Below are positions 35,341 to 44,850 of a stretch of 64,000 nt of DNA, in pieces. The position numbers were made by a program, and so were the translations under genes. The DNA comes from Antedon mediterranea. Taxonomy: Eukaryota > Echinodermata > Crinoidea > Comatulida > Antedonidae. The notes under the pieces were generated by a model that searched no databases, had not been told where the DNA came from, and saw only the letters and a list, made by a program, of their open reading frames with translations. Numbering within the stretch: position 1 is the stretch's first letter; each line of letters opens with the position of its first letter. The stretch lies in assembly GCF_964355755.1 (NCBI RefSeq), contig NC_092680.1:14237001-14301000 (forward strand), read 5' to 3'.

Positions 35341-38005
35341 CGTAATAGCAGAACTAATCTAATTAATTATTATAATCGGTTGTTACCAATAATTTGGAAT
35401 CGGAGAAGAATAAAGGAGGTCACTCCAAAAATTTTAATTGATTTGTTTGTTTCATTCGTGTGTGCCGCAGTACCGCAGACCCCTCCCCCCAAAAGAGAAC
35501 GAACCCGAGAGCGGATTTTCGTTACAGTACTTTTGGTTAGTTCTAAAAACAACGTAATTAGTTTTGCTGACATTCAGTAACAGCTTATTTACTTTAAGCC
35601 ATACGTTTATTTTTTCTAGTTCAATATTCATAGTATGGTTTAACATTGTAGGGTCATCTCCCCTTGTTATACAAGTTGTGTCGTCAGCAAAACTAATTAT
35701 ATCTATTTTACTACTTGCTCGACATTGATGTAAATCAAAAACAAAAGTGGTCCTAAAACAGAGCCCTGTGGCACTCCTATATTGGTGTCTTTTAAACATG
35801 ATGATCTACCATTGGCATACACATATTGTTTGCGGCCACTTAAATAGTTTCTAAACCACATTAAAACGATGCCTATTATACCATAATGCACCAATTTGCT
35901 CAACAGAATACTGTGATCGATAATGTCAAACGCTTTTGACAAATCCATAAAGGTAGTAAGTGCATATTCCTTTTTTTCAAATGCATTTAATATTCTATGG
36001 ACCAAGTCGATCATAGCATGAGAAGTTGAGTGTTTGTTTCTAAATCCATATTGATTGTTGCTTAACACTTTACATTTTGTAAGATAATTGTATAATTGAT
36101 TATGGATAATCTTTTCAAAAACTTTCGAAAAAATGGGCAACAGCGATATGGGACGATAGTTTGAGGCCAAATGGCGGTCCCCTTTTTTATGTATAGGAAC
36201 TACTTTGGAAATTTTCAACTTCCCTGGTATCATTCCAGTTTGAAGTGATAAATTAAAAATATATGTCAGCGGCTTTAAAATGTTGTATTTTACTTCCTTT
36301 ACAACTTTTGCTGAAATGTCATCAAATCCGGTGGCTTTGTTTGAATCGAGAGATTCAATAACTTTTAGTACCTCCTCCTCATCAACATAGCAAAAAAACA
36401 TTGAGTTGCGTTGTTTGTTTGCGATGTATTCAGAATATTTTGTCGTAGTAGACTCAATATTGTCTCGAACCTTACAACCTACATTAATAAAATAATCATT
36501 AATGTGATTTACAACATTTTCGCAACCATGTATAGTTTCATTGCTATGTGTAAAAGAAGATGGAACTTTAGTTTTTCCTTTGTTCGGATCAATTACATCA
36601 TTTATAACATTCCATGTTTTTTTAATATTACCATTTGTTCGATTGAAAAGATTTTCATAATACATCTTTTTGGCGATTTTGCACGTGCGTGCAAAAGCTT
36701 TTTTAAATTCTTTATACGCATTTTTGTTTTTTACAGTAGGGTGTTTTATGAACCTTTTATACAGTACATGCTTTTTTTTACTAGACCTTAGTAACCCAAA
36801 ACTCATCCAGGGCTGCTTGAATTTGTCATACTGTTTTGATGATTTTACAGTTTTTTTAAGGTGTTTGTTATATAGAAACTTAAAATTATCCAGAAAATCA
36901 TTATAAGCGATTTCTGGATCAGTCGCTTCATATACTCAAAGCCACTCTGCACTTAATAAATCACTATTTAGTTTCATAATATTTCTATTGTTAACTATAT
37001 ACGTGTCACATGAGACGGAAATGCCTTTATTCATGTGCGTGTTTACGTGGGAAGACGAAGCAGAGTGTGTTATTTGATATACTGGTAAATGGTCGGAAAT
37101 GTCCGAGATTAGTATACCAGATAGAACTTTTTCGGAAATTGTATTTGAAAATATGTTGTCAATTAGTGTTACTGACTGATCTTGTATTCTAGTTGGTCTA
37201 GATATAGATGGATAAAACGAGTGAGACATCATTATTTCAATAAAATCATTTACATCACTGCATGTTACATGTTTAAGCAGATTGATATTAAAATCTCCCA
37301 TGATATAACATGGTTTACCTTCTTTGTCTATAGCAGTGAGGACATCTTCAAGTGAATCATTAAAAACATCTATTTTCATGTCTGGTGGTCTGTAGACAGT
37401 ACCAACAATTGCATTTTTACACTTTTTTTCAATTATCTCAATAAACAGACATTCAAAGAAATTAATTTTCAAATCGGTTCTTGTTTTGACCTCTATAGTA
37501 TTTGAAATAAACAAGCCAACACCACCTCCTTTTCGATTTTCCCTGTCTAGAGCATGGAAATCGTAGTTTGGTAAGTATGGTCTAGGTGATGTTTCTTTAA
37601 GACATGTTTCTGATATGCCAATTACAGTGAATGGGTGTTTAATGCCGTTTAAACAAGTAATTAATTCATCTAAGTGTTTAATACTTCTGATATTATAGTG
37701 TAAAAATGAGTAGCTGATATTATTTATTTTATTAACCGATAGAACATAGAATTCCAACACATTTTTTAAACTTTAAATTTTGATCGCCATAAAATAATTG
37801 TCCTACACATTTGAAATTTGGTAGGGCCATAATGAACAAATCTTTTCATCATATTTAGTATAACATCATGCTAAAATGACTTGAAAACTAGGCCTAGGCA
37901 GAAGCAGGTTGCCGTTACGTTAGTAGGCCTAGCCTACTCAGGCCTAGAAAACGAGGTGACGATATAGCCTAGGCCTAGGCTATGTACAATCTGTGTGGTG
38001 AGGCA

Positions 38006-38093
38006 TTTATGTTCGGTGTATAAGACGCACCCTTAATTTAGAGGTCAAATTTGTGTGTCAAAAGTGCGACTTATACACCGAAATATACGGTAT
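38006..38093. mobile_element. ~88-bp palindromic MITE
   Basis: TATGTTCGGTGTATAAGACG CAC at the left is mirrored by GTGCGACTTATACACCGAAA TATA at the right, with about 40 bp between. Confidence 0.65.
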
Positions 38094-38157
38094 GTCTTTT
38101 TTTTAATCGCTAAAGTTTTAAAAAATGTGTTGGAATTGTATTTTCTTTCATAAGTAT

Positions 38158-38385
38158 TTATCTTAGACAAACGCAAGTTATAAAATCACTGATGTGGCTT
38201 GAAACTAATTTTTCTTTTGCATTACGGATGGAGTAACTGATATTGAACTTATATACCAAGTTTGATATATTTTTGAATTCGATAAATATTTTTTCCAGAA
38301 GTTTTTGTATGTGACTATTTCCCTGTGCTCCACTGGCGCCAAATTTGATCCACTGGAGCACAGTGTATTAACATACGAACATTTC
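38158..38385 (-). repeat. Inverted partial copy of the 97-bp-array element
   Basis: Reverse complement of 32600-32790: it contains GCATTACGGATGGAGTAACT, TTTGTATGTGACTATTTCCC TGTGCTCCACTGGCGCCAAA and one half unit ending ACAGTGTATTAACATACG. Confidence 0.8.
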
Positions 38386-39867
38386 TTTTGTAAAAAAAAA
38401 TACTCCTCGATTTCAATATTATTTTCTTGGTATATTTTTAATTTGTTTCCGCGACCTTCCGTACCATTGTGTGTAAACATTATTGAACATTTTTGTAGTT
38501 TTTAACATTTTTTAAATTTGTAACAATTTTTAAAACTTTTACATTTTTATACTGCAGGCCTTTATCAATATTCTGATGTTTTCAGTTTAACTTGTTTTTT
38601 AACATTTTGAATATATATTTATTGTTTTTATATTAAGTGATGTTTTTGTTTTGCAATAAAGTTCTATTCGTATTCGTATTCTCTTTGTAGGCTTCTTTGT
38701 ATCTTGGGTCTAATCAACTACAGAGCGAGAAACCTTACCAAATTTAAATAACAATTATGTTGGCTGCAGTGATGAGCTTTCTCAATAATTGCCCACAAAG
38801 TAATTACGTAACACATCATTGTAATGCTTGGACCTCATGTAATCATGTCACGTGTTTTGTCCAATTAGGCTCGACTTTTTAGTTCAATATTTAGGGATAC
38901 TAAAATACAAATTATCTGTAAAAAGGAATAAGGACCACTTCTTTTTCTTCTGTCACGTTGGTACCCCAACCCTCCCCTGCTGGTGCGTTCCCGTTCTGTA
39001 CTGAGTTTAAGAGTAGTAAATATTATATTATGCGCAAATGCTCTACATTATCACAATTATTAGGCGTTTAGTAAGTACATATACTTACTTACAGAACAAA
39101 AAAATCGATATATTGGTGATGTCACAAATACTTATTAAAATCTCGAGTTCTTTGTATCTTCAATATGCGCAATATTATATAGCACACCCTCTGTTGCTCG
39201 CTCTTTATTTCCAAGTACAGTATTTCGCTCAGTTAATTCTATACTTTATTTTAGTTAGATTAAACAATAGGACTTGATTGACAGTTGGCTTTGAGAAATA
39301 AATGACTGAAATGTTTCACACTTTTCGTTAGAAACAAAGACACTGGTGAATAGGCTTGTATTCAATTAGTACTAATTACTGACATGGTTGCCAACTAAAC
39401 AACCAACCAATGTCTAATTATAAATATAATGAACTCATTTCTAGCAAAAACCAACATAAAGTCAACATCAACATCAAGAACGGCTTTAGAAGGCATCCTC
39501 TTAATTCGTCAGTAGACAGTTCAAATGTCGTGCTGCCTATATCGCACACACGGTAGTTTTCGAGCAGCCTTCCTATCCGAAGAGTCTATTTAAGTCCGAA
39601 ACAAAAGGATGGAAGAACTATTGTACGGAAAACCCGAACAGATCTGTTTTGTACGATATGATACTGTGTAAGGTGATATGTATTAAATTGCAAGATTAAA
39701 CAAATATTTTATTTTTGTTCTGTGGTATATTATTTTTTTTGGTTGTTCAAAAAACACAAAATTATGCCAGATTATGCTAAAAACAGCTAAATAATGCCGC
39801 GGCATTATGCCAGATGCCGTGGGCCTCTAAATAATGCCAAAAAGCATAATAATGCCAGAAATGGCAA
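38386..39867. other. Region between mobile elements and TRMT10C
   Basis: No gene is supported. Near 39755-39865 the word AATTATGCC/GGCATTATG recurs five or six times around AATGCCGCGGCATTATGCC, a short palindromic repeat directly next to the TRMT10C stop codon. Confidence 0.45.
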
Positions 39868-41031
39868 CTATGGTCTCAGTGCCCGACTAAAAATAAAGTT
39901 GTTTTTGGCTGCGGGTTCCTGTCCGCTGGATGTTGGTTGATTTTGGCCACATGTTTTCATTCCTGTGTGTTTTCTAATAGGGACATGTTTCATAGCTTCT
40001 TTCCAATCATTTGTTTCTTTCATTGCTGATAATATCTTAATTACTTGATCTAAAGTCAGATTCTTATTCCCACCACTTCCCCACTTTAAGTAGTAATCAA
40101 TTGGTAATCGTACATGAGAAACATTTAATCTTTTTGCAATACCTAAAGTCAATCCTTTTTGTATTTGAGTTGCATCAACTAAAGCACCAATAACGTACGT
40201 CTTAGTGTCATCAAATGTGCGCATTATGTTTGGTGAATCTGGCGACAGATAAATAATGTCCTCTTTTGGAAATTTTTCCAGTAAAGATTGTGAACTCATT
40301 GTCACCATCATCTTATTGTATGCGTCCTTTGTTGTTGTACGCACCAATTCTTTATGCGATAGTGAACCCTCTAGGTGGTTAACAAAATGTATGTGAAAAG
40401 ACTCCTTAGCTTTCTTATTTGCATGTATTACATAACTCATTTGCATACATAGCCTGATAGCTTCTCTTCGTTGCATATACTGGTCATAGCAAAAATCGAA
40501 CACAACATTCTGACCAAATTTCATTCCTTGAGACAGTTTCCAATTATTAAACTCCAAAATACGTTTAGGATTCAATTTGAGAAACAACGTATTTGCTAAT
40601 GGTGTTTCATACTCCTTACTTTCTTCGGATTCTATTTTTCTTTGTTCCCGTTTTTCAAGACGCTTTTCCTTATTCTTCAGTTTCAAACACTCTCTACGAT
40701 ACATGAAAGTCATAAACTTTTCCCTTTGCTTTTTAGATTTGATAGAAGCAAAATGTTCTAAATCTGCATCACTGATTTGTTGTGGGACTTGTCTGCCTGA
40801 AAGCTTCATTTCTTCTATTAACTCTCTTGCCTCTTCAAGTCCTCTATCATTAGACGTTTCTTTACTAGATTCATTTGTAATAGAACAGTAATATCTTGAT
40901 TGATCGATAAGTTTGTTTTTAAATTGGCTCACTGATATCCATAACGTACTTGTTTTATTCTTCACTGATACAGGAACGCTGTTTTTACACACTGATGGTA
41001 AGCTTCTTACCAATTTCAAAAGGTGATACAT
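39868..41031 (-). CDS. TRMT10C: TRMT10C (MRPP1), tRNA position-9 methyltransferase of mitochondrial RNase P
   Basis: One intron-free coding exon of 387 codons (human 403). The N-terminus MYHLLKLVRSLPSVCKNSV is basic and lacks acidic residues, as a mitochondrial presequence should. I prefer this start to the in-frame ATG at 41100 because a TTCACAG acceptor lies just upstream (a non-coding first exon is usual for this gene). A charged helical region (LKNKEKRLEKREQRKIESEE) precedes the SPOUT domain: VVFDFCYDQYMQRREAIRLC, DIIYLSPDSPNIMRTFDD, YVIGALVDATQIQKGLTLGI, AKRLNVSHVRLPIDYYLKW, GGNKNLTLDQVIKILSAM, WKEAMKHVPIRKHTG. With its dehydrogenase and PRORP partners this protein methylates purine 9 and supports 5' processing of mitochondrial tRNAs. 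The frame is intact, so the gene is probably functional. Confidence 0.94.
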   Translation of the reverse strand: MYHLLKLVRSLPSVCKNSVPVSVKNKTSTLWISVSQFKNKLIDQSRYYCSITNESSKETSNDRGLEEARELIEEMKLSGRQVPQQISDADLEHFASIKSKKQREKFMTFMYRRECLKLKNKEKRLEKREQRKIESEESKEYETPLANTLFLKLNPKRILEFNNWKLSQGMKFGQNVVFDFCYDQYMQRREAIRLCMQMSYVIHANKKAKESFHIHFVNHLEGSLSHKELVRTTTKDAYNKMMVTMSSQSLLEKFPKEDIIYLSPDSPNIMRTFDDTKTYVIGALVDATQIQKGLTLGIAKRLNVSHVRLPIDYYLKWGSGGNKNLTLDQVIKILSAMKETNDWKEAMKHVPIRKHTGMKTCGQNQPTSSGQEPAAKNNFIFSRALRP

Positions 41032-41100
41032 TTCTATCTGTGAATTTAACGCAAAAATAATTATTGAATAACCATGGTAACCAATCAATGGCAATTCCAA

Positions 41101-42024
41101 CTTTCATTATGCACAGACAGTTTAGTCATGAAAAGGGCAATTTCTTAATAAAACTAAGCCTAGGTACACTAAGCTATCGCCCCGTAGAATTTTATGATAT
41201 AAAATTTTATCAAGTATATGCTAAAATTATATACATTTTTGATATGAAAAAACGTCGGTTTATTCAGAAACTGTAGACCGCCCTCTGTGATAAGTGATGT
41301 TTTGTGGCGTTGAACATATTGCGGAAGTTTAAACCGATTTTAATTTGTTTCTGGAAAGAAATATAGGCTATGTATATAACACTTAACATGTAATAGCTAT
41401 ATAGAAGACGCTGATCTCGTAAATTAAAGTGATCTTTGTGAATATTTCAGCTAGGCCTATTAAGCCTACGCTGTTGGATAACGTAGCAACCGGTAACCAA
41501 GGACGCTCTGCCCCCGGACGCTCCGGTCAATCACCCCAACCAGGCTCCAGTGTCTTGACATTGTCTTGACATTGTAATCATCACTACTCTAATCTACCTG
41601 GTGGATTGAGTTATACGGAAAGCAAGTTAAGTATCCATAACTTATTACGATTGAAACTATATTATTGTTGAAAACGGTATATTACCGAAGATTGTTGGTA
41701 CTATAAATAAATCGGACAACAATAGGCCAACATAACATTTACAGTAGGCCTAGGCCTATATACTACATATAGGCATATCGTGTAACCGGAACGCCCAACT
41801 AGCCTACCAACCACCAATTCATTTTAGTTACGCTTTTGGCGGCATTTTTTAATTGAACGATCGTAGCTTGCTGCATTGTTATCCAAATTTTGTTTTTTTT
41901 TACTGTTGCCTATTACCGGAAGACGCTCACTGCTGAGGGTGAGGAATATCGCTCAGTTCATTGAACCCAGTACGGTACGGTAATAGGAATCTTGACTATT
42001 TTAGATAGATAATACAATTTCAAG
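41101..42024. other. Region upstream of TRMT10C and 5' of the LINE
   Basis: Should hold the TRMT10C promoter. GGACGCTC occurs twice near 41510 and AGGCCTA words are frequent. Nothing else is supported. The 5' UTR of the LINE may begin near 41900. Confidence 0.4.
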
Positions 42025-43392
42025 ATGCCTCTACAAACCAGAGCCCAAATACATGCGACGCCACCACCAAAGTTAACACCCATGACTGACCAATCATCAT
42101 CACCAACCAACAAACAAAACGAAAACTCAACACCCATACTAACAAAAATATGCGCTGAACACCCACCAGCAGATGCAGAAGATACCTTGTCAGATGATGA
42201 CGAGTTGACCCAGTTTAATAATGACAACAACACATCCTTCCATGAGGATTGTAAACTAGCCATAAATAGTCTAGAAAAACTGTTCATAGACATGTTGGCA
42301 AATACCGTGAAAGAAAACTGCGAGTTAAAAGTTAAAATAACCAACGATGAAAACAGCCGTCTCTTAATAGAAAATAACAAACTGAAAAGCGAGATAAAAA
42401 CCTTAAAAGAGAAAATAAAGTCAAAGACAGCAAATGACACAAAGAAAGAAGAAACAGCAAAGATAAAACAAGACCTTGACAGAACAAACGAACGACTAAA
42501 ACAACTTGAGAAAGATAATAAATCTATTACTCATGAACTAAAGTCACTAAAACAACGCGATGAAATACTGACAGCAAAAGAAAAACAACTAGCACTACTA
42601 CATGAACAAATCAACAAATTACAAAAAAACCTGTCTGCCGCCAATGATGAGGCATATGAAGCTAGGCGCACCTAAGTGGCAGTAGATACAACAAACTTCA
42701 CTACCGTAAACAGAAATAAGAGCGAACCAAAATCATATGCCAATGCTGTCACCAGCAGTAATAATCCTCGCAATCAAATACCGGTTCAGAATGCTCCATC
42801 ATCCGCAAATCGTTACCCAAAAAACAGAGAAAATGATAGAGATAGACGCCACCACGCAAAGCCAAACGTTGTGATAATTGGCAACTCGCATCTTGCACGT
42901 ATTGATCCACAGCGTCTCTTACCATGGGCAAACATACAACTTATTCCAGCATACACAATAAAAGACATACACGACAAACTCAAAGCATTAGACACAAACC
43001 CTGACTGCATACTCATCCATGAGATAACGAACTCAATAAAAGGAACTTCCGCCACAGAGTGCGCAGCGTCGATATACGGCCTACTGAAACAATACGCGAA
43101 CGCCCATGAAGGAGTGGATTTCATTGTATCGCTTGGACTACCGCGGGTAGGAGAACTAAACTACAAAATAGATATAGTAAATGCCGAAATCAAACATCGC
43201 ATGCGCCTCGAAAATCTGAAGAACTTATTCTTCTGCGATAACAGTAACTTTCTCAGAAATGGAGAAATATTATACCATCTCCTAGCAACTGATGGATATC
43301 ACCTATCAACGGAAGGAACAAGCCTACTTGCAAGTAACCTTAAGTGCAAGATAAAGAGCGTGCTAAAGGGACGTACCATTAGAAGACACTAA
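42025..43392 (+). CDS. LINE ORF1: coiled coil plus SGNH/GDSL esterase domain, one in-frame stop
   Basis: The first 216 codons (42025-42675) have a Pro/Thr-rich start (MPLQTRAQIHATPPPKLTP), an acidic stretch and a long coiled coil from about residue 95 (NNKLKSEIKTLKEKIKS, LERLKQLEKDN-like heptads). A TAA at 42673-42675 is followed in the same frame by 238 codons that open basic and Asn-rich, then PNVVIIGNSHLARIDPQRLL (GNSH nucleophile block) and end with TDGYHLSTEGTSLLASNL (the DxxH block of SGNH hydrolases). CR1-group LINEs are known to encode an esterase ORF1, so I read this as one ORF1 split by a nonsense change, or two adjacent ORFs. A CAA to TAA transition is a simple explanation. Confidence 0.82.
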
Positions 43393-43835
43393 ACGATATC
43401 TATTATGTACTTTATTATAATATCATGTTAATGTAAATATTTCCTTAAATTAAAATTACACTAAATTATATTAAATCATATTAACTAAATCAATGGCAGA
43501 AACTAATATTGTATATACGCTTAACCAAAATGATTCCTTTAGTGTAAGCCCGATGAACGAAATACTGTACTTCCATTCCAAAATCTAAAAGATATTGAAT
43601 TTTGTAAATTAATAGACAGAAAAATTAAAAACAATGAAAGGCTTACACTAAAGAAAATCACAGAAAATGTATGCTTTAACCCAATTTACGAAAATAATAA
43701 TCAATTTGATAGTCAACAATACTTTATTCAACATAGCTTACAAATGAGACTTGATACTGTAAATATTTTGATGTCGAGGAGTTCAATAACGAGTTCCATA
43801 AAACACAAAATAAATTAAATAACTTATCCATATTC

Positions 43836-43864
43836 CACGCACACACACACACACACACACGCAC
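43836..43864 (+). repeat. (AC)n microsatellite inside LINE ORF2
   Basis: About twelve AC repeats between TATTCCACGC and GCACGTAG. It breaks the endonuclease N-terminus of the LINE. Confidence 0.9.
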
Positions 43865-44154
43865 GTAGTATAAATAAACATATTGACGAACTAAAACAGT
43901 TCCTCGATTTATTAAACCATACATTTTCAATAATAGGAATTACGGAAACCTGGTTAAACAAAAATTCTCACCCACCTGCCCTTCAAAATTATAATTTCTT
44001 CCATGTGAACAGAATAAATAAAAAAGGAGGTGTAGGCTTTTATGTTCATGAACACATAAACGTTATTGAAAGAATCGACATCAAAACCCACAATGATATT
44101 TGTGAAAGCTTATTTATAGAAATACCAAACAAAAATAAAAATACTATTCAATGC

Positions 44155-44460
44155 TACAGTATGTGCGATGTCCTTCTTGTGCGTCCGTCGCCTTGCAAAT
44201 AGCGCGATGCGTTTGTTCGTAAAACCATATCACATATTAACTCCATTATTGGCGAAAACGCGTAAGCTTGTTCATAGATAAAGTCATGTTTTTTGATAAC
44301 ATAACGATTAAAATCGAAATCTTTTTTTGGAATCTGTAAATTCAAGGTGTTATCACGATTTTGTATGATTTTGGTCGGATTTTGTGCACACTACCATTTC
44401 GTAGGGTCTTCACTTTCGAGGTCTTCGGTCTTCGATCTTTGCTTTCGAGGTCATACACGT
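44155..44460 (-). repeat. Inverted copy of the leader of the 97-bp-array element
   Basis: Reverse complement of about 31565-31835: TTGCAAATAGCGCGATGCGT, ATAAAGTCATGTTTTTTGAT, GTGCACACTACCATTTCGTA, TCGAGGTCTTCGGTCTTCGA. It abuts the LINE without visible spacer. Confidence 0.85.
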
Positions 44461-44544
44461 ACGTTCCATGTTTAATTTAAGTGTTCAAATTGCGCAAGAA
44501 TATCAATTGCGTTATTTTGTGCACTTGCAAACTATTTTAACGTT

Positions 44545-44660
44545 TAGGGGCGACTTTGCGATGGGTCGACTTTGTGTTGGTTGGGGCGACTTTGTGTTGG
44601 TTTGGGCGACTTTGTTTGTGTTGGTTGAGGCGACTTTGCGATGGGGCGACTTGCATCCCT
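44545..44660 (+). repeat. GGGGCGACTTTGCGATG minisatellite (copy 1)
   Basis: About five units of GGGGCGACTTTGTGTTGGTT type. The same motif occurs at 59275-59402 (minus) and 60838-60925 (plus). The 80 bp before it (TTATTTTGTGCACTTGCAAA) also match the 59-kb copy, so this is a family, not chance. Confidence 0.8.
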
Positions 44661-44689
44661 TCTACTAGAGGAGGCCTCTACTTATCTAA

Positions 44690-44850
44690 CTAGGCGAGGG
44701 CCTAGCTAGGCTAGGAGGGCCTACTAGGCTAGTAGGCCTAGAAGGTCTTCTTTAGGCCTAGGCTAGATAGAGCTTCTAGGCTAGGCCTGCCTATAGAAAT
44801 AGGCCTAAATATAATAGGCCTAGCTAGGCTAGCCTAGCCTAGGACCGGGA
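44690..44850. repeat. AGGCCTA/CTAGGC low-complexity cluster
   Basis: TAGGCCTA, CTAGGCTAG and related 6-8 bp palindromic words fill the stretch. Smaller clusters occur near 11380, 12050, 37910, 41750 and 59230. Confidence 0.7.

Larger units (their letters stand above)
34151..35527. mobile_element. TA-flanked non-autonomous element packed with minisatellites, inserted in the LINE
   Basis: The ends are CTGTAATGATTTTGG (left) and, read inward from the right, CTGTAACGAAAATCC; TA lies on both sides (34149-34150, 35528-35529). Removing 34151-35527 and one TA restores the LINE frame NQKY-FDKNQF without a gap. Inside, from left: a purine-rich tract (34180-34440), a 52-bp tandem array (34500-34740), an 18-bp-type array (34790-35340), then unique sequence. 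The TA duplication suggests Tc1/mariner-type mobilisation. No transposase is encoded. Confidence 0.8.
33830..37760 (-). mobile_element. Long LINE ORF2 (endonuclease + reverse transcriptase), interrupted
   Basis: Minus strand. 37760-36939 encodes an APE endonuclease: FLHYNIRSIKHLDEL, IGISETCL (catalytic Glu), GGGVGLFIS, GTVYRPP, IMGDFNINLL, VTLIDNIFSN and SDHLPVYQI. An in-frame TGA at 36936-36938 is followed in the same frame by the reverse transcriptase: KVVPIHKKGDRHLASNYRPI, NQYGFRNKHSTSHAMIDLVH, TFMDLSKAFDIIDHSILLSK, GVPQGSVLGPLLFLIYIN. A one-base frameshift near 35728 moves the rest (KIDIISFADDTT, the FADD box) to another frame. The element 34151-35527 is inserted next, and the LINE continues at 34148 (NQFKIKMNNVLLHR, FLDVILNENLNWKHHI, VLPHLQYGNLIWG) until about 33830. 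ORF1 and the 3' end are absent. CR1/Jockey-like, and relatively young given so few breaks. Confidence 0.9.
42025..44155 (+). mobile_element. CR1-like LINE, 5' part: ORF1 and start of ORF2
   Basis: ORF1 (42025-43392) is followed after about 100 bp by the start of ORF2 (from 43494, MAETNIVYTLNQNDSF), then by frameshifted sequence with an (AC)n run at 43838-43860 placed where the endonuclease N-terminus should read FHxNIRS. The endonuclease resumes as SINKHIDELKQFLDLLNHTF, IGITETWL (catalytic Glu), GGVGFYVHEHINV and ESLFIEIPNK. It stops abruptly near 44155, where the leader of another repeat begins. Reverse transcriptase and 3' end are absent here. The endonuclease resembles the minus-strand LINE at 33.8-37.8 kb. 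Confidence 0.85.

Noticed and set aside
34781-35580. Overlapping long plus-strand open frames (up to 193 codons) rich in VTPLLVV
   Set aside because: They are translations of a minisatellite without stop words, open in all forward frames.
43724-43930. 68-codon minus-strand frame with VRVCVCVCA
   Set aside because: Reverse translation of the (AC)n run within a plus-strand LINE.
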